Shown here: positions 8,642-16,005 of the stretch, one piece after another
How the letters are laid out: each line of letters opens with the position of its first letter
Numbering within the stretch: the first letter of the stretch is position 1
NCBI GenBank assembly: GCA_023091735.1
Contig: JALKBU010000942.1
Span: 1-20,142, forward strand
DNA length: 20,142 nucleotides
Direction of reading: 5' to 3'
Source: Trichomonas tenax
Taxonomy: Eukaryota > Parabasalia > Trichomonadida > Trichomonadidae
The notes under the pieces: generated by a model
What the model was told of the DNA's origin: nothing
Database searches by the model: none
The model's input: the letters and a program-made list of their open reading frames with translations, nothing else
Position numbers and translations under genes: made by a program

Positions 8642-9070
8642 TTACTGGTTGTAGTGAGCGCCGCCAGCTTTGAAGAGTCTAGAGTTGATGTCCTCCATGT
8701 TGAGCTCATCAGGTGTAGAGGCATCGACGGAGATAGAGACCTGCTGGATGATGCGGAGGATGTCGGCCTTGTGGACTGTGAGCTTTGTACGGTGGATAAG
8801 GCGGACCTTCTCACCGCAGTATGTGATGAAGACGAACTTGGAGCGGACGGAGAGCTCATCGCCTGTTGTGCAGCGGAGGTAGCCGAAGCCGCGGAAGTTC
8901 TCATTGAGGTGACCCTTCAACTCGTCGAGGCCGCCTGAGCCCTTGGCTGTGAGAGCGAAAACTTTGTCTGAGCCCTCAGCGTATGTGCAAAGGAGCCAGT
9001 TTGTGTCAACGGAGTCCTTGCGAACTTCCTCGTATGCCTCGCGGATTGCTGGATCGGAGCAGTCAGCCAT
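8642..9070 (-). CDS. Coactosin-like actin-binding protein (ADF-homology domain)
   Basis: A 142-residue protein made of a single ADF-homology domain, the usual size for coactosin. The block TTGDELSVRSKFVFITYCGE corresponds to the conserved TTGD...RSKF...TW.GE segment of coactosins, and the C-terminus carries the family ending KAGGAHY. Coactosins bind F-actin and counteract capping; they do not sever filaments as cofilin does. In trichomonads an actin role in adhesion-linked shape change is plausible but inferred. Two tandem TCACA initiator matches lie immediately upstream of the ATG. The stop is TAA within TAAA. Codon use is strongly biased to C- and G-ending codons, which in trichomonads goes with high expression. 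It converges on the RasGAP gene. The nearest alternative family is cofilin/ADF, but the GGA.Y tail favours coactosin. Confidence 0.88.
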   Translation of the reverse strand: MADCSDPAIREAYEEVRKDSVDTNWLLCTYAEGSDKVFALTAKGSGGLDELKGHLNENFRGFGYLRCTTGDELSVRSKFVFITYCGEKVRLIHRTKLTVHKADILRIIQQVSISVDASTPDELNMEDINSRLFKAGGAHYNQ

Positions 9071-9071
9071 A

Positions 9072-9082
9072 TGTGATTGTGA
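9072..9082 (-). promoter_or_regulatory. Tandem initiator (Inr) elements of the coactosin gene
   Basis: On the minus strand two TCACA pentamers (9082-9078 and 9076-9072) match the trichomonad initiator TCA-pyrimidine-A/T. Initiation at their adenines (9080 or 9074) would give leaders of only about 9 or 3 bases, in line with the very short 5' UTRs known in Trichomonas. The assignment is by motif and position. Confidence 0.6.
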
Positions 9083-9783
9083 GGTAAAAATGTAAATGGG
9101 ACAAATCAGAGAGGAAATTAATCACTTTTTGTTTGATCTATCGTCTTTTTTTGTGAGGGATTTTATTTTTTATTCTTTTGAAATCTGTTTACTTCGCTTT
9201 GATGTTAAGATTTGCGCACATTTTTATTTTATTTCTGTCCTCAATTTTGCGGATTTGGACGCTGCAGACAGAAAGGAGATGATGGAATTTTTGTAGCAAA
9301 ACTTTTTCAGTGGTCTCAATTTAATATAACGTATAAAAAGTGTCAATATTATTTACATTGTCATTGTTTAATTTTTCCGTTTTCCGCGTTTTGGCGCCAG
9401 AAGTTGGCCAATAATTGAAGTTGGGGCCTTCACAAATGGGGTTTTGGATCTTGCGCGGCATTGTTGGGTTTTTGATTTTTTTTTATATTTTTTGCCTCAA
9501 AATCATTAATTTCACCAGCTTACCACTGAGCATTGATAGAATATCCGCTGCTTATGGACATTTGCACAATTTAAATTTCTTACATTCATTTTGTTGCCGT
9601 TTCATTTTTAGATTATCATTCACATTGAAAAATGGAGTGATTTTGTAATGCTTTTTGAGCGTTATTTTGTTATTTTTGATAACAATTTTTTTTTTATCGA
9701 TAAAAGGTTGAAAATAATTGGGGATGTAAACAAAATAACAACAACAAAGAAGATTTAAATACAAAAAAACATATATGAAATTC
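9083..9783. other. Long T-rich spacer upstream of coactosin
   Basis: At about 700 bases this is the longest spacer between two minus-strand genes here. The plus strand is T-rich. A short segment 9240-9296 has coding-like composition (reading ADLDAADRKEMMEFL) but is flanked by low-complexity sequence and ends at once in TAG, so no gene is called. A GC-rich island at 9381-9400 includes the palindrome TGGCGCCA (9392-9399) within TTTGGCGCC (9390-9398), resembling an E2F site, with GGCCAAT about 7 bases on. The small ORFs across this region look like low-complexity chance frames. Confidence 0.4.
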
Positions 9784-10365
9784 TTAAATTGGTACGAAAA
9801 TGTATTTCTTTGATAACTGCGCGAGCGAAGCATCGATCTCAGCGATCTGCTGCTCGAGGAGCTTCTTGTTTCGCAGTAATTGTGGAGATTCGATATGAAG
9901 TGGGGCTTTTCCCAAACGCGCCTCTATCTCCTGCTTCTCCACCTTCAGGTTCTCTATCGCCAGCTGCTTTTCCTCTTCCGTCATCAGCCTCGTTCCCTTC
10001 GGACACTTGACGCCGGAAGGCTGATGGCCTTCGCTCCTCAGCTCCTCCCTGACCTGGTCCATGTACGAGGGGATCTCTCCTGGGAGGTGGTCTGACTCGA
10101 TAACTTTTCCTTGAGGTTTTGGAACGTGCGCTCTGGACTTGGTTTCAGCGGCGCCGTCGATGTTGCGCTGTATGAAGTCGATTCTTGGCTTTGGTTTTGG
10201 CTTTGGCTGCGGTTTCGGAGTTTCTTCTTCGATTTCTTCGACTTCTTTCGGTTTTGGAGCGGCTGGCTTCGCTTTTTTGATGGGCTTCGCCTTCTTCTCC
10301 TGGTAGAGACATCCGGCGGCGCCGTTTGAGCTCAGCTGGCTTTTATATCTCAGTTTTGCTTCCAT
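9784..10365 (-). CDS. Enkurin-domain protein (flagellar microtubule inner protein, FAP106/ENKUR-like)
   Basis: A 193-residue protein. The N-terminal third is Lys/Pro-rich, including a PKPQPKPKPKP tract (about 50-60). DFIQRNI (63-69) corresponds to the conserved 'DFI..N' segment of enkurin. PGEIPSYM (95-102) matches the 'PG.(I/V)P.Y' box at the head of the enkurin domain. The rest is the charged helical domain ending in the family's hydrophobic KKYIFVPI tail. Enkurin/FAP106 sits inside axonemal doublet microtubules; trichomonads have several flagella, so the same role is likely. Length is somewhat below the roughly 250 residues of vertebrate enkurin. The stop is TAA in TAAG. Only 49 bases separate it from the FAM184-type gene upstream on the same strand. 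No clear initiator is seen before the ATG. Confidence 0.8.
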   Translation of the reverse strand: MEAKLRYKSQLSSNGAAGCLYQEKKAKPIKKAKPAAPKPKEVEEIEEETPKPQPKPKPKPRIDFIQRNIDGAAETKSRAHVPKPQGKVIESDHLPGEIPSYMDQVREELRSEGHQPSGVKCPKGTRLMTEEEKQLAIENLKVEKQEIEARLGKAPLHIESPQLLRNKKLLEQQIAEIDASLAQLSKKYIFVPI

Positions 10366-10414
10366 AAAATTTTCTTTTATAAATTTATAAACGTATATAT
10401 TACTTACAAAACAT

Positions 10415-13400
10415 TTATTTCTTCCTCATCCTCTTCGTCGGGGAGTCGACTGGGTCTGGCAGCGGCGGCAGGTGTGTTGTCGACGACGTGGAGAGGCTGG
10501 ATATCAGGGCGTCTCTCTTCGCCTTCCTTTCTAGCGTGTTCAAAACAGCAAGTTGCGGCTTGTTGGAGAAAACTTTGTTGTACGTTTTCTCTCTGTTCAT
10601 CAATTCGTTCTGGTATTTCGTGAGCTCTCTCTGGACGTTCTCTATGTCCTTCGTCTTCTTTGTGATTTCTGCTTCAAGCTGCTTGATTTTCTCGATATCT
10701 TCAGGTCTGGCGTCTCTGTTGTTGTATTTCTCCTCCCAGACTTTCGTCTCTTGCTCGAGCTCGGCGATGACTTTCTTCTTCTCTTCTTCGATCTCTGCCA
10801 TCTCCTTGTTGATGGCTTCTCTCTCTTCGTCGAATTTCTGCTTCATTGCGGCGAGTTTCTGGTCATACTCTTTCTGCTGCTTTTCGAGTAATTCGTTGTG
10901 CTTCTTCTTCTGATCGTCAGAGGCCTTCTGTATTGCAGCCAAGTCTGCTGTTAACTTGTCTATTTCCACCTTCTGCGTTCTTTCCAATTCTGCTAACGAT
11001 TTGTCGTTTGCTGCTTTGATGTCTGTTAATTTTCTCGACGCTTCTTGTTCTTCCTGCTCTATCTGCCTCCTGAGCGCATCAAGTTGCTGCTCCTGGCTCT
11101 TCTTAGTTGCGTCGTAGCCTTCTTTGAGTTTCTTCAAGTCTGCCTCTCCTTTAGCTTTGACACTGGAGAGCTGCTCCTGAAGCTTTGCGAGTTCGCTCTG
11201 TCTCTGCTGCTCGATTTCTGCGAGTTTCTTATCTGTGATCTCCTTGACTTGCTCGATCTGTCTTTGGAGATCCTGGATGACTGTCGTCCTCTGCTCTTTG
11301 ATGTGCTCGATCTCCTGCTTGGCTTTCTCCGCCTCTTCTTCGTTTGCCTTTCGCTGGGTTTCGATTGCCTTTTGGAGCTCTTCGATTGCCGCCCTCTTCT
11401 TGTCTTCTTCCTCTTGAAGCTCCTTCTTGAGTCTGTCGACAGCGAGAGCGTATTCTTCGTCCTTTTGGCGCTTTGCCTCTTCGTTCTGCCTTTCGATTTC
11501 CGCGTGCTGCTTTTTGGCCGCTGCAATCTTTGTTGTCCACTCCTCTGTGATCTGAGCCTTTTCCTTCGCCCAGTTGTCTTCTATTTCCTTGATTTCGGCG
11601 CGAACCGCGTTGATCTGTTCCTGGCGCTTCGCTGATTCCTCGGCCATGAACTTCTCTGCTTCCTCTTTGGCCTTTTTCTTAGCTGCGATTTTAGATCTGA
11701 GATCGCCAACCTTCTGCTCCCACTCTGCGCGCGTTGCAGCGATTTGGTCATCTCTCTGCTTTTGGAGTTTTGCACGAAGTTCTGCACACTCTTTTTCTTT
11801 TCTCTCTGCTGCCTCTTTTTCGAGAGCTTTCATCTTTTCTTGGTGCTCTTTCTTCATCTGCTCGATGCGCATCTTTGTTTCTTCTTCAAGCTGCTTCATT
11901 CTGTCCGCGTGCTGCTCTCTGAGGTCTTTGAGCGCCTTCTCTTGCTCCTCTTTAACGCGCTTGATGTTTTCTTCCTTCTCCTTCTGCCTTCTCTGGAGTT
12001 CTTGCTCGTTTTTAGCTTTAGTTTCTTCGATTTCCTGCCTGATTGCTTCAATTTCTTCCATAAGCTTCTGGAGAGATGTGCTCGATGCGTTTTCGCAGCC
12101 TTCTAACTCGTCCTGCATTCTCTTGAGTTCTGCTGCGTGGCTCTGCTTCAGAGCGGCGAGTTCGCTGTCGTGCTTGGCCTTCATCTCGCGGAGAAGCTCC
12201 TCATGCTTAACCTGCTCTTCGTAGACTGTGGCCTTGATGCGAGCGACTTCTGCATCGTGCTCCTCCTGCAACTTGGCGAGTTCCTGCTGAAGCTGCGCCT
12301 CCTTCTGCTTGGCGGCCTCCATGTATGCAGAGTGCTTCGCGCTCATCTCGTCCATGATCGCTCTGTGTTCCTCGATCAGCTGCATCTTCTTGCTGTCTGC
12401 TGTCGCTGAGTTCTTGCGCGCTGCCTCTTCGAGGCCGTCTAAAGCCTTCTTGTGGCTCTCTTTCTCAGTTTCTATCTGTGCACGAAGGTCTGTTAAAGTC
12501 TTCTGGTGCTCTTCCTCGTCCTTCTTCATCTCATCCTTGATTTTCGTGATCTCTTCCTCGTGTTCTTTCCGCCTCTGCTCGAGCTTCTTCTTGAGGTTGT
12601 CCATGTTCTCGATGTGCGCGGCGGCAATCTTTTCCTTCTGTGCCGCAACGCGCTGCAAGTATTTCTCCGCCTCATTCTGCTGCTGAAGCATCTGATCATT
12701 CAATTGGTCAACAGCTCTGATGATGCTCTCTTTTTCCGCTTCGAGCTCTTTGAGGCGTCCCTCGAGATCACGCTGCTGTGCCGCTAACGCTTCTGCAGCT
12801 GATTTTTGTCCATTTGCTAAGTTTTTACGTAATTCGCTTATTTCGTGTTCGAATTTTGCCTTGAGTTCTTCCTCCTTCTTCGCCGTCGCCATGACGAGCG
12901 CGTTGTATTTCTTGTTTGCCTCGTTTACATGTTCCTCAAGTTCTTTCTTGTGCTTTTCTTCGACTTTCGCAATCGTGTTGTTGGACAAGTTCAACAGCTC
13001 CTGCTGCGCGTCGTGAAACAGCTTCATCTGCGCCTCCGCTTTGACTCTGAGATCTTCAACTTGAGTCTTCAGATCGTTGAGTTTGGCGTTTGCGCCATCG
13101 ATGACCCTCTTCGACTGCTCGCCGAGCTTCTCCTTCGCCTCGTCGAACTGCTTTTTGACGCGGCTGAACTCCTGTTCGTATGCTTCTTTGACCGTAGCAT
13201 CGATGTTATCTCTGTATCTCTGCACCTGCGTCTGCGCCTCCTCGAGCGCCGCCTGCGACTGTGCCTGTGCCTGCGACAACTCGTCCTCATATCTCTGTTT
13301 GAGCTGATTTATCTCGTCTTTTCTGTCTACAGTCTCCGCGTGAAGCCTGAACACGGTCTTCGTCAGCGTCGCGATCTTCTTACTGATGTCATGCATCCAC

Positions 13401-13429
13401 TTGTCGTCGATTCTCGGAGGGGCACTCAT
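10415..13429 (-). CDS. FAM184-family long coiled-coil protein
   Basis: A 1004-residue protein that is almost entirely coiled coil (Glu, Lys, Gln and Ala rich, no Pro for hundreds of residues). The N-terminus, DISKKIATLTKTVFRL (14-29), matches the conserved opening of FAM184A/B, where a 'SKKIAQLTKVIY.L' helix starts the coiled coil. The C-terminal region has a conserved-looking REKTYNKVF...AVLN block (about 945-960) before a basic tail ending KRMRKK. FAM184 proteins are about 1000-1140 residues; their function is poorly known, and a cytoskeletal or ciliary role is inferred from structure and from the neighbouring enkurin gene. The stop is TAA within TAAA. A TCACT initiator lies 28 bases upstream of the ATG. 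The purine-rich codons produce long antisense frames, which are not genes. A generic myosin-tail-like coiled coil cannot be excluded, but the N-terminal match is specific. Confidence 0.72.
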   Translation of the reverse strand: MSAPPRIDDKWMHDISKKIATLTKTVFRLHAETVDRKDEINQLKQRYEDELSQAQAQSQAALEEAQTQVQRYRDNIDATVKEAYEQEFSRVKKQFDEAKEKLGEQSKRVIDGANAKLNDLKTQVEDLRVKAEAQMKLFHDAQQELLNLSNNTIAKVEEKHKKELEEHVNEANKKYNALVMATAKKEEELKAKFEHEISELRKNLANGQKSAAEALAAQQRDLEGRLKELEAEKESIIRAVDQLNDQMLQQQNEAEKYLQRVAAQKEKIAAAHIENMDNLKKKLEQRRKEHEEEITKIKDEMKKDEEEHQKTLTDLRAQIETEKESHKKALDGLEEAARKNSATADSKKMQLIEEHRAIMDEMSAKHSAYMEAAKQKEAQLQQELAKLQEEHDAEVARIKATVYEEQVKHEELLREMKAKHDSELAALKQSHAAELKRMQDELEGCENASSTSLQKLMEEIEAIRQEIEETKAKNEQELQRRQKEKEENIKRVKEEQEKALKDLREQHADRMKQLEEETKMRIEQMKKEHQEKMKALEKEAAERKEKECAELRAKLQKQRDDQIAATRAEWEQKVGDLRSKIAAKKKAKEEAEKFMAEESAKRQEQINAVRAEIKEIEDNWAKEKAQITEEWTTKIAAAKKQHAEIERQNEEAKRQKDEEYALAVDRLKKELQEEEDKKRAAIEELQKAIETQRKANEEEAEKAKQEIEHIKEQRTTVIQDLQRQIEQVKEITDKKLAEIEQQRQSELAKLQEQLSSVKAKGEADLKKLKEGYDATKKSQEQQLDALRRQIEQEEQEASRKLTDIKAANDKSLAELERTQKVEIDKLTADLAAIQKASDDQKKKHNELLEKQQKEYDQKLAAMKQKFDEEREAINKEMAEIEEEKKKVIAELEQETKVWEEKYNNRDARPEDIEKIKQLEAEITKKTKDIENVQRELTKYQNELMNREKTYNKVFSNKPQLAVLNTLERKAKRDALISSLSTSSTTHLPPLPDPVDSPTKRMRKK

Positions 13430-13455
13430 CAGTAAAAAAAACGTTCTTTTAGAAA

Positions 13456-13460
13456 AGTGA
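13456..13460 (-). promoter_or_regulatory. Initiator (Inr) of the FAM184-type gene
   Basis: TCACT on the minus strand, preceded by TG, fits the trichomonad initiator. The adenine at 13458 would give a leader of about 28 bases before the ATG at 13429. It lies inside the 37-base gap to the neighbouring gene's stop codon, so the promoter must extend into that gene's 3' end. Confidence 0.5.
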
Positions 13461-13466
13461 CAAGAT

Positions 13467-14864
13467 TTAATCGAAGTATTCCTTCAGCTTGTTTACTAAA
13501 GCGGTGACGTCCTCAGACGATGATTCCTCCGCCTTCTCGTCCAGGATCTCGTCCAAGTTGAATGATTTGAATGATTCACAAACCTCACTTAAGTATCCGG
13601 TTTTCATCGCAATGTCGAAAACCTTATCGATAGCATTGAGCATCGGCATAATGTTTCTGTCAGCTTCTCCATATTCATTTAATATTTTGAAAAACTCCAT
13701 TCCTTCCATAATGAATGACAGCTCTAGGTTCTGTGTAAGTACTATATTGCAAGCAAGCTCTAGATTCTTCGCTGCAAGCCAAAATTCATCATATTTGAGT
13801 TTTGATATTAATTTATGAATGAAATCTTGGTTGTATTGCAGTATTGACATAGATTCATTGAGTATTGTGAAAGCCTCGTTTATTGAGTCTTCGTCTTTTC
13901 GAACAAGTTCTGCACTAAAAAATTCCAATATTTGTTGTGGATCTAAGAACATACTATCTTCATTATATAGCCCTCGAAGTAGTATACCCGCTGCTTGCCT
14001 TAGTTTGCTGAGAGGCGCTTTTTTCAATATAAAATATAAATAATTATGTAAAGGAGGATTTTGTTTCATTCTTCTAACAACCTGTTGAGGATACTGCTGA
14101 AGAATGTTTATCAGCACCCGCAATAAGAGATACTCTGATCCATCCCATGAAAACTGGTTTGTTAAATTAATATGAATGAGTTGCACTGCGTATGTCATCA
14201 AATCCATCGCATATTGTTCCGGTATCTTCACACACGAGAGGAAATATAATAAAACATTAACGCTTCTATCAATTAAAACAAAATTTCCTTCTTTGTTTGC
14301 TTTGATTGCCTGGTATAAATTCATCAAGTTTTCAAGCGTTGTGATCGAGTTCAAGTAATCCAAAACTTCTGATGAATTGTATTTTTTCAATACTTGGCTT
14401 ATTAACTTCACTGCACAGTCAAAGTATCTGGCTGCTTCCATATTAAACAAGCCAATGAGTTTCTCGCGAAACCCAAAGCCATTCAAAAAATCAATAATTT
14501 CATTTACATATGTGCGCTCAATAATGAGGCAGATAGTGCTCACCGCCTCATTTTGTATATCTATTGCTACACGTTGTATATCTACCGGCGGAATTACAAG
14601 TTTTTCAAACAATCTTTCCATAATATTATATTGAGCAAACAAAAACTCCTCCAACTCTACCGATTTGTTATGATGCACCATCAGTTTTATACCTCTTATT
14701 ATTTTTTCTATCTCAAATAAATCTCCTTTGCTTTCAACTTCAACTAAATTAGCGAACAAACTCTCTATATTCTCGTTAAACGACAACTGAGCGCTTCTGC
14801 GTTGTTTGTCGGCGTCAAAGTTGTACTTTATTTTCCAATTCTCATCATTTTCCTTAAATTCCAT
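13467..14864 (-). CDS. Armadillo-like helical-repeat protein, function unknown
   Basis: A 465-residue protein predicted to be wholly alpha-helical, with repeating Leu/Ile/Val-rich helix pairs of about 40 residues typical of armadillo/HEAT folds. The short charged N-terminus includes DKQRRSAQ (about 19-26), and the tail is acidic (EKAEESSSED, about 445-454). The basic N-terminus plus helical repeats recalls importin alpha, but the WxxxN signature of its cargo groove is not seen, so that name is not used. The composition is much more AT-rich than the FAM184-type and coactosin genes beside it, suggesting weaker expression or a different history. The gene starts 73 bases from a divergent hydrolase gene and shares its promoter region. 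The stop is TAA within TAAA. The start is the first ATG after the promoter region. Confidence 0.65.
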   Translation of the reverse strand: MEFKENDENWKIKYNFDADKQRRSAQLSFNENIESLFANLVEVESKGDLFEIEKIIRGIKLMVHHNKSVELEEFLFAQYNIMERLFEKLVIPPVDIQRVAIDIQNEAVSTICLIIERTYVNEIIDFLNGFGFREKLIGLFNMEAARYFDCAVKLISQVLKKYNSSEVLDYLNSITTLENLMNLYQAIKANKEGNFVLIDRSVNVLLYFLSCVKIPEQYAMDLMTYAVQLIHINLTNQFSWDGSEYLLLRVLINILQQYPQQVVRRMKQNPPLHNYLYFILKKAPLSKLRQAAGILLRGLYNEDSMFLDPQQILEFFSAELVRKDEDSINEAFTILNESMSILQYNQDFIHKLISKLKYDEFWLAAKNLELACNIVLTQNLELSFIMEGMEFFKILNEYGEADRNIMPMLNAIDKVFDIAMKTGYLSEVCESFKSFNLDEILDEKAEESSSEDVTALVNKLKEYFD

Positions 14865-14937
14865 TCTTTATTTGTCACATTTTGGGAAAATGTGTCGGTT
14901 TAATAATTTTACATGTCATTTTTAGCAAAAGTGTCAA
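14865..14937. promoter_or_regulatory. Compact bidirectional promoter with palindrome and TGTCA cluster
   Basis: The 73 bases between two divergent ATGs must hold both promoters. A perfect palindrome with 8-bp arms lies at 14876-14883 and 14887-14894 around a GGG centre. TGTCA occurs three times (14873-14877, 14914-14918, 14932-14936) and TGTCG once (14893-14897). The palindrome is too close to the ATGs for a conventional upstream enhancer, so it may be a dimer-binding core element. Confidence 0.6.
14916..14920 (+). promoter_or_regulatory. Initiator (Inr) of the hydrolase-like gene
   Basis: TCATT matches the trichomonad initiator TCA-pyrimidine-A/T. Starting at the adenine 14918 gives a 20-base leader before the ATG at 14938, within the usual range. 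Confidence 0.6.
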
Positions 14938-16005
14938 ATGGAAAACAATATTTTCGATGATTTGATTGCTTTTGCGAAGAAAGTCTGCGAAACAACGATA
15001 ATTGGCAACAACCTCTCCTTTCTGCACGAAAATCTCACGACAGAATTCCGCGAGAAGCTCTCGATTTCAGAGTTGGGAAGAAGACTCGCGAAAATGGAGG
15101 GTGATCACGGAACATTCACAAAGGTTGGAGACGCTACAACACCTGTGCCGAGTACAAAGGATGATGGATTTTACGTTTTCGATGTTTCGATTTATATTAA
15201 CAAAAATGAATGGTTTGCTACATTTTCGATGAACAAAGATCATCAGATCAATGGATTGGAGTTTAGCCGCCATCCATTTTACATTGCAGCGCCTTATTTC
15301 AATCCGCACAAAGTTTTGATTCAAGACATCAACGAAAGTCCGCTCATCAGATACGTAAAACCTTCGTTGAGGAATTCTTCGACTCTTCCAATGACAATTT
15401 TAGTCCGCCACGGTTTCTCACTAGATATCGACGGACATCTCGGCATTCGTTATCCATTCCGCGATTTTGAGTATATAGCACAGAAGAAGATAGGATTTGT
15501 GAAGTCGGACTACCGTGGTTTTGAGAGCAATAATCCAATTGTTGATATGGCCAAATTATGCATCGAAAAAGTTGCAGAATTGCGCGAAACATCGTCATTA
15601 TTCCTCCTCGTTCACGGATTTGCATCTTTGTTCCTGCCGCAGATCCTCAAATCGTCGCCGTCGCAGATTGCAGGCGTCGTTCTCATCAATCCGGCGTGGG
15701 AGGCTCTTCCTGGCTCTGGAATGCAGGACATGACACCTGAGAGAGTCCCGCAAGGAATCCCAACGCTCATCATCGGATGCAGAAAGGATCAGGTCATGAT
15801 CTCCGCCCACTGGCAGATGTGGAAGGACAACGCCCGCGGCGCTGAATCAAAATGGTTCGAGAGAGCAGATCACTTTTTGATGGACGCTGATCAGGAGCCA
15901 ACAATGGACAACGATTTGTATTTAAAGGAGGAGAAGCACGTCCACGAAGCAGCTCTCGACAGCATCATTGACTTCGTTCTCAGACACAGCCCTCAGCCTC
16001 AATAA
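14938..16005 (+). CDS. DUF3887-like plus alpha/beta-hydrolase fusion lacking the nucleophile serine
   Basis: A 355-residue cytosolic protein without a signal peptide. Residues 1 to about 110 resemble the NTF2-like DUF3887 domain found in front of bacterial alpha/beta hydrolases. From about 140 on, an alpha/beta-hydrolase fold follows: LVRHGFSLDIDG in the oxyanion-loop position, then YPFRDF and SDYRGF, the elbow region, IPTLIIGCRKDQV with Asp284 as possible acid, and ADHFLM with His312 as the expected catalytic His. At the elbow, where homologues have GHSxGG, this protein reads VHGFAS (225-230), putting Gly227 in place of the serine. It is probably inactive as a classical esterase, or does something else. 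The same two-domain layout is common in Firmicutes and Bacteroidetes, so transfer from bacteria is likely but inferred. The stop is TAA within TAAA. The 3' end overlaps the convergent neighbour by 26 bases. Confidence 0.75.
   Translation: MENNIFDDLIAFAKKVCETTIIGNNLSFLHENLTTEFREKLSISELGRRLAKMEGDHGTFTKVGDATTPVPSTKDDGFYVFDVSIYINKNEWFATFSMNKDHQINGLEFSRHPFYIAAPYFNPHKVLIQDINESPLIRYVKPSLRNSSTLPMTILVRHGFSLDIDGHLGIRYPFRDFEYIAQKKIGFVKSDYRGFESNNPIVDMAKLCIEKVAELRETSSLFLLVHGFASLFLPQILKSSPSQIAGVVLINPAWEALPGSGMQDMTPERVPQGIPTLIIGCRKDQVMISAHWQMWKDNARGAESKWFERADHFLMDADQEPTMDNDLYLKEEKHVHEAALDSIIDFVLRHSPQPQ

Noticed and set aside
9096..9648. Three small plus-strand ORFs upstream of coactosin
   Set aside because: Phe-rich low-complexity translations from T-rich DNA. 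Only 15 residues near 9250-9296 look coding, and they end at a stop; a decayed small-Tim-like piece was considered but cannot be supported.
11045..13435. Long plus-strand frames opposite the FAM184-type gene (up to 216 codons)
   Set aside because: They are Leu/Phe/Ser-rich reverse readings of Glu/Lys/Gln-rich coiled-coil codons, which rarely give stops on the other strand.
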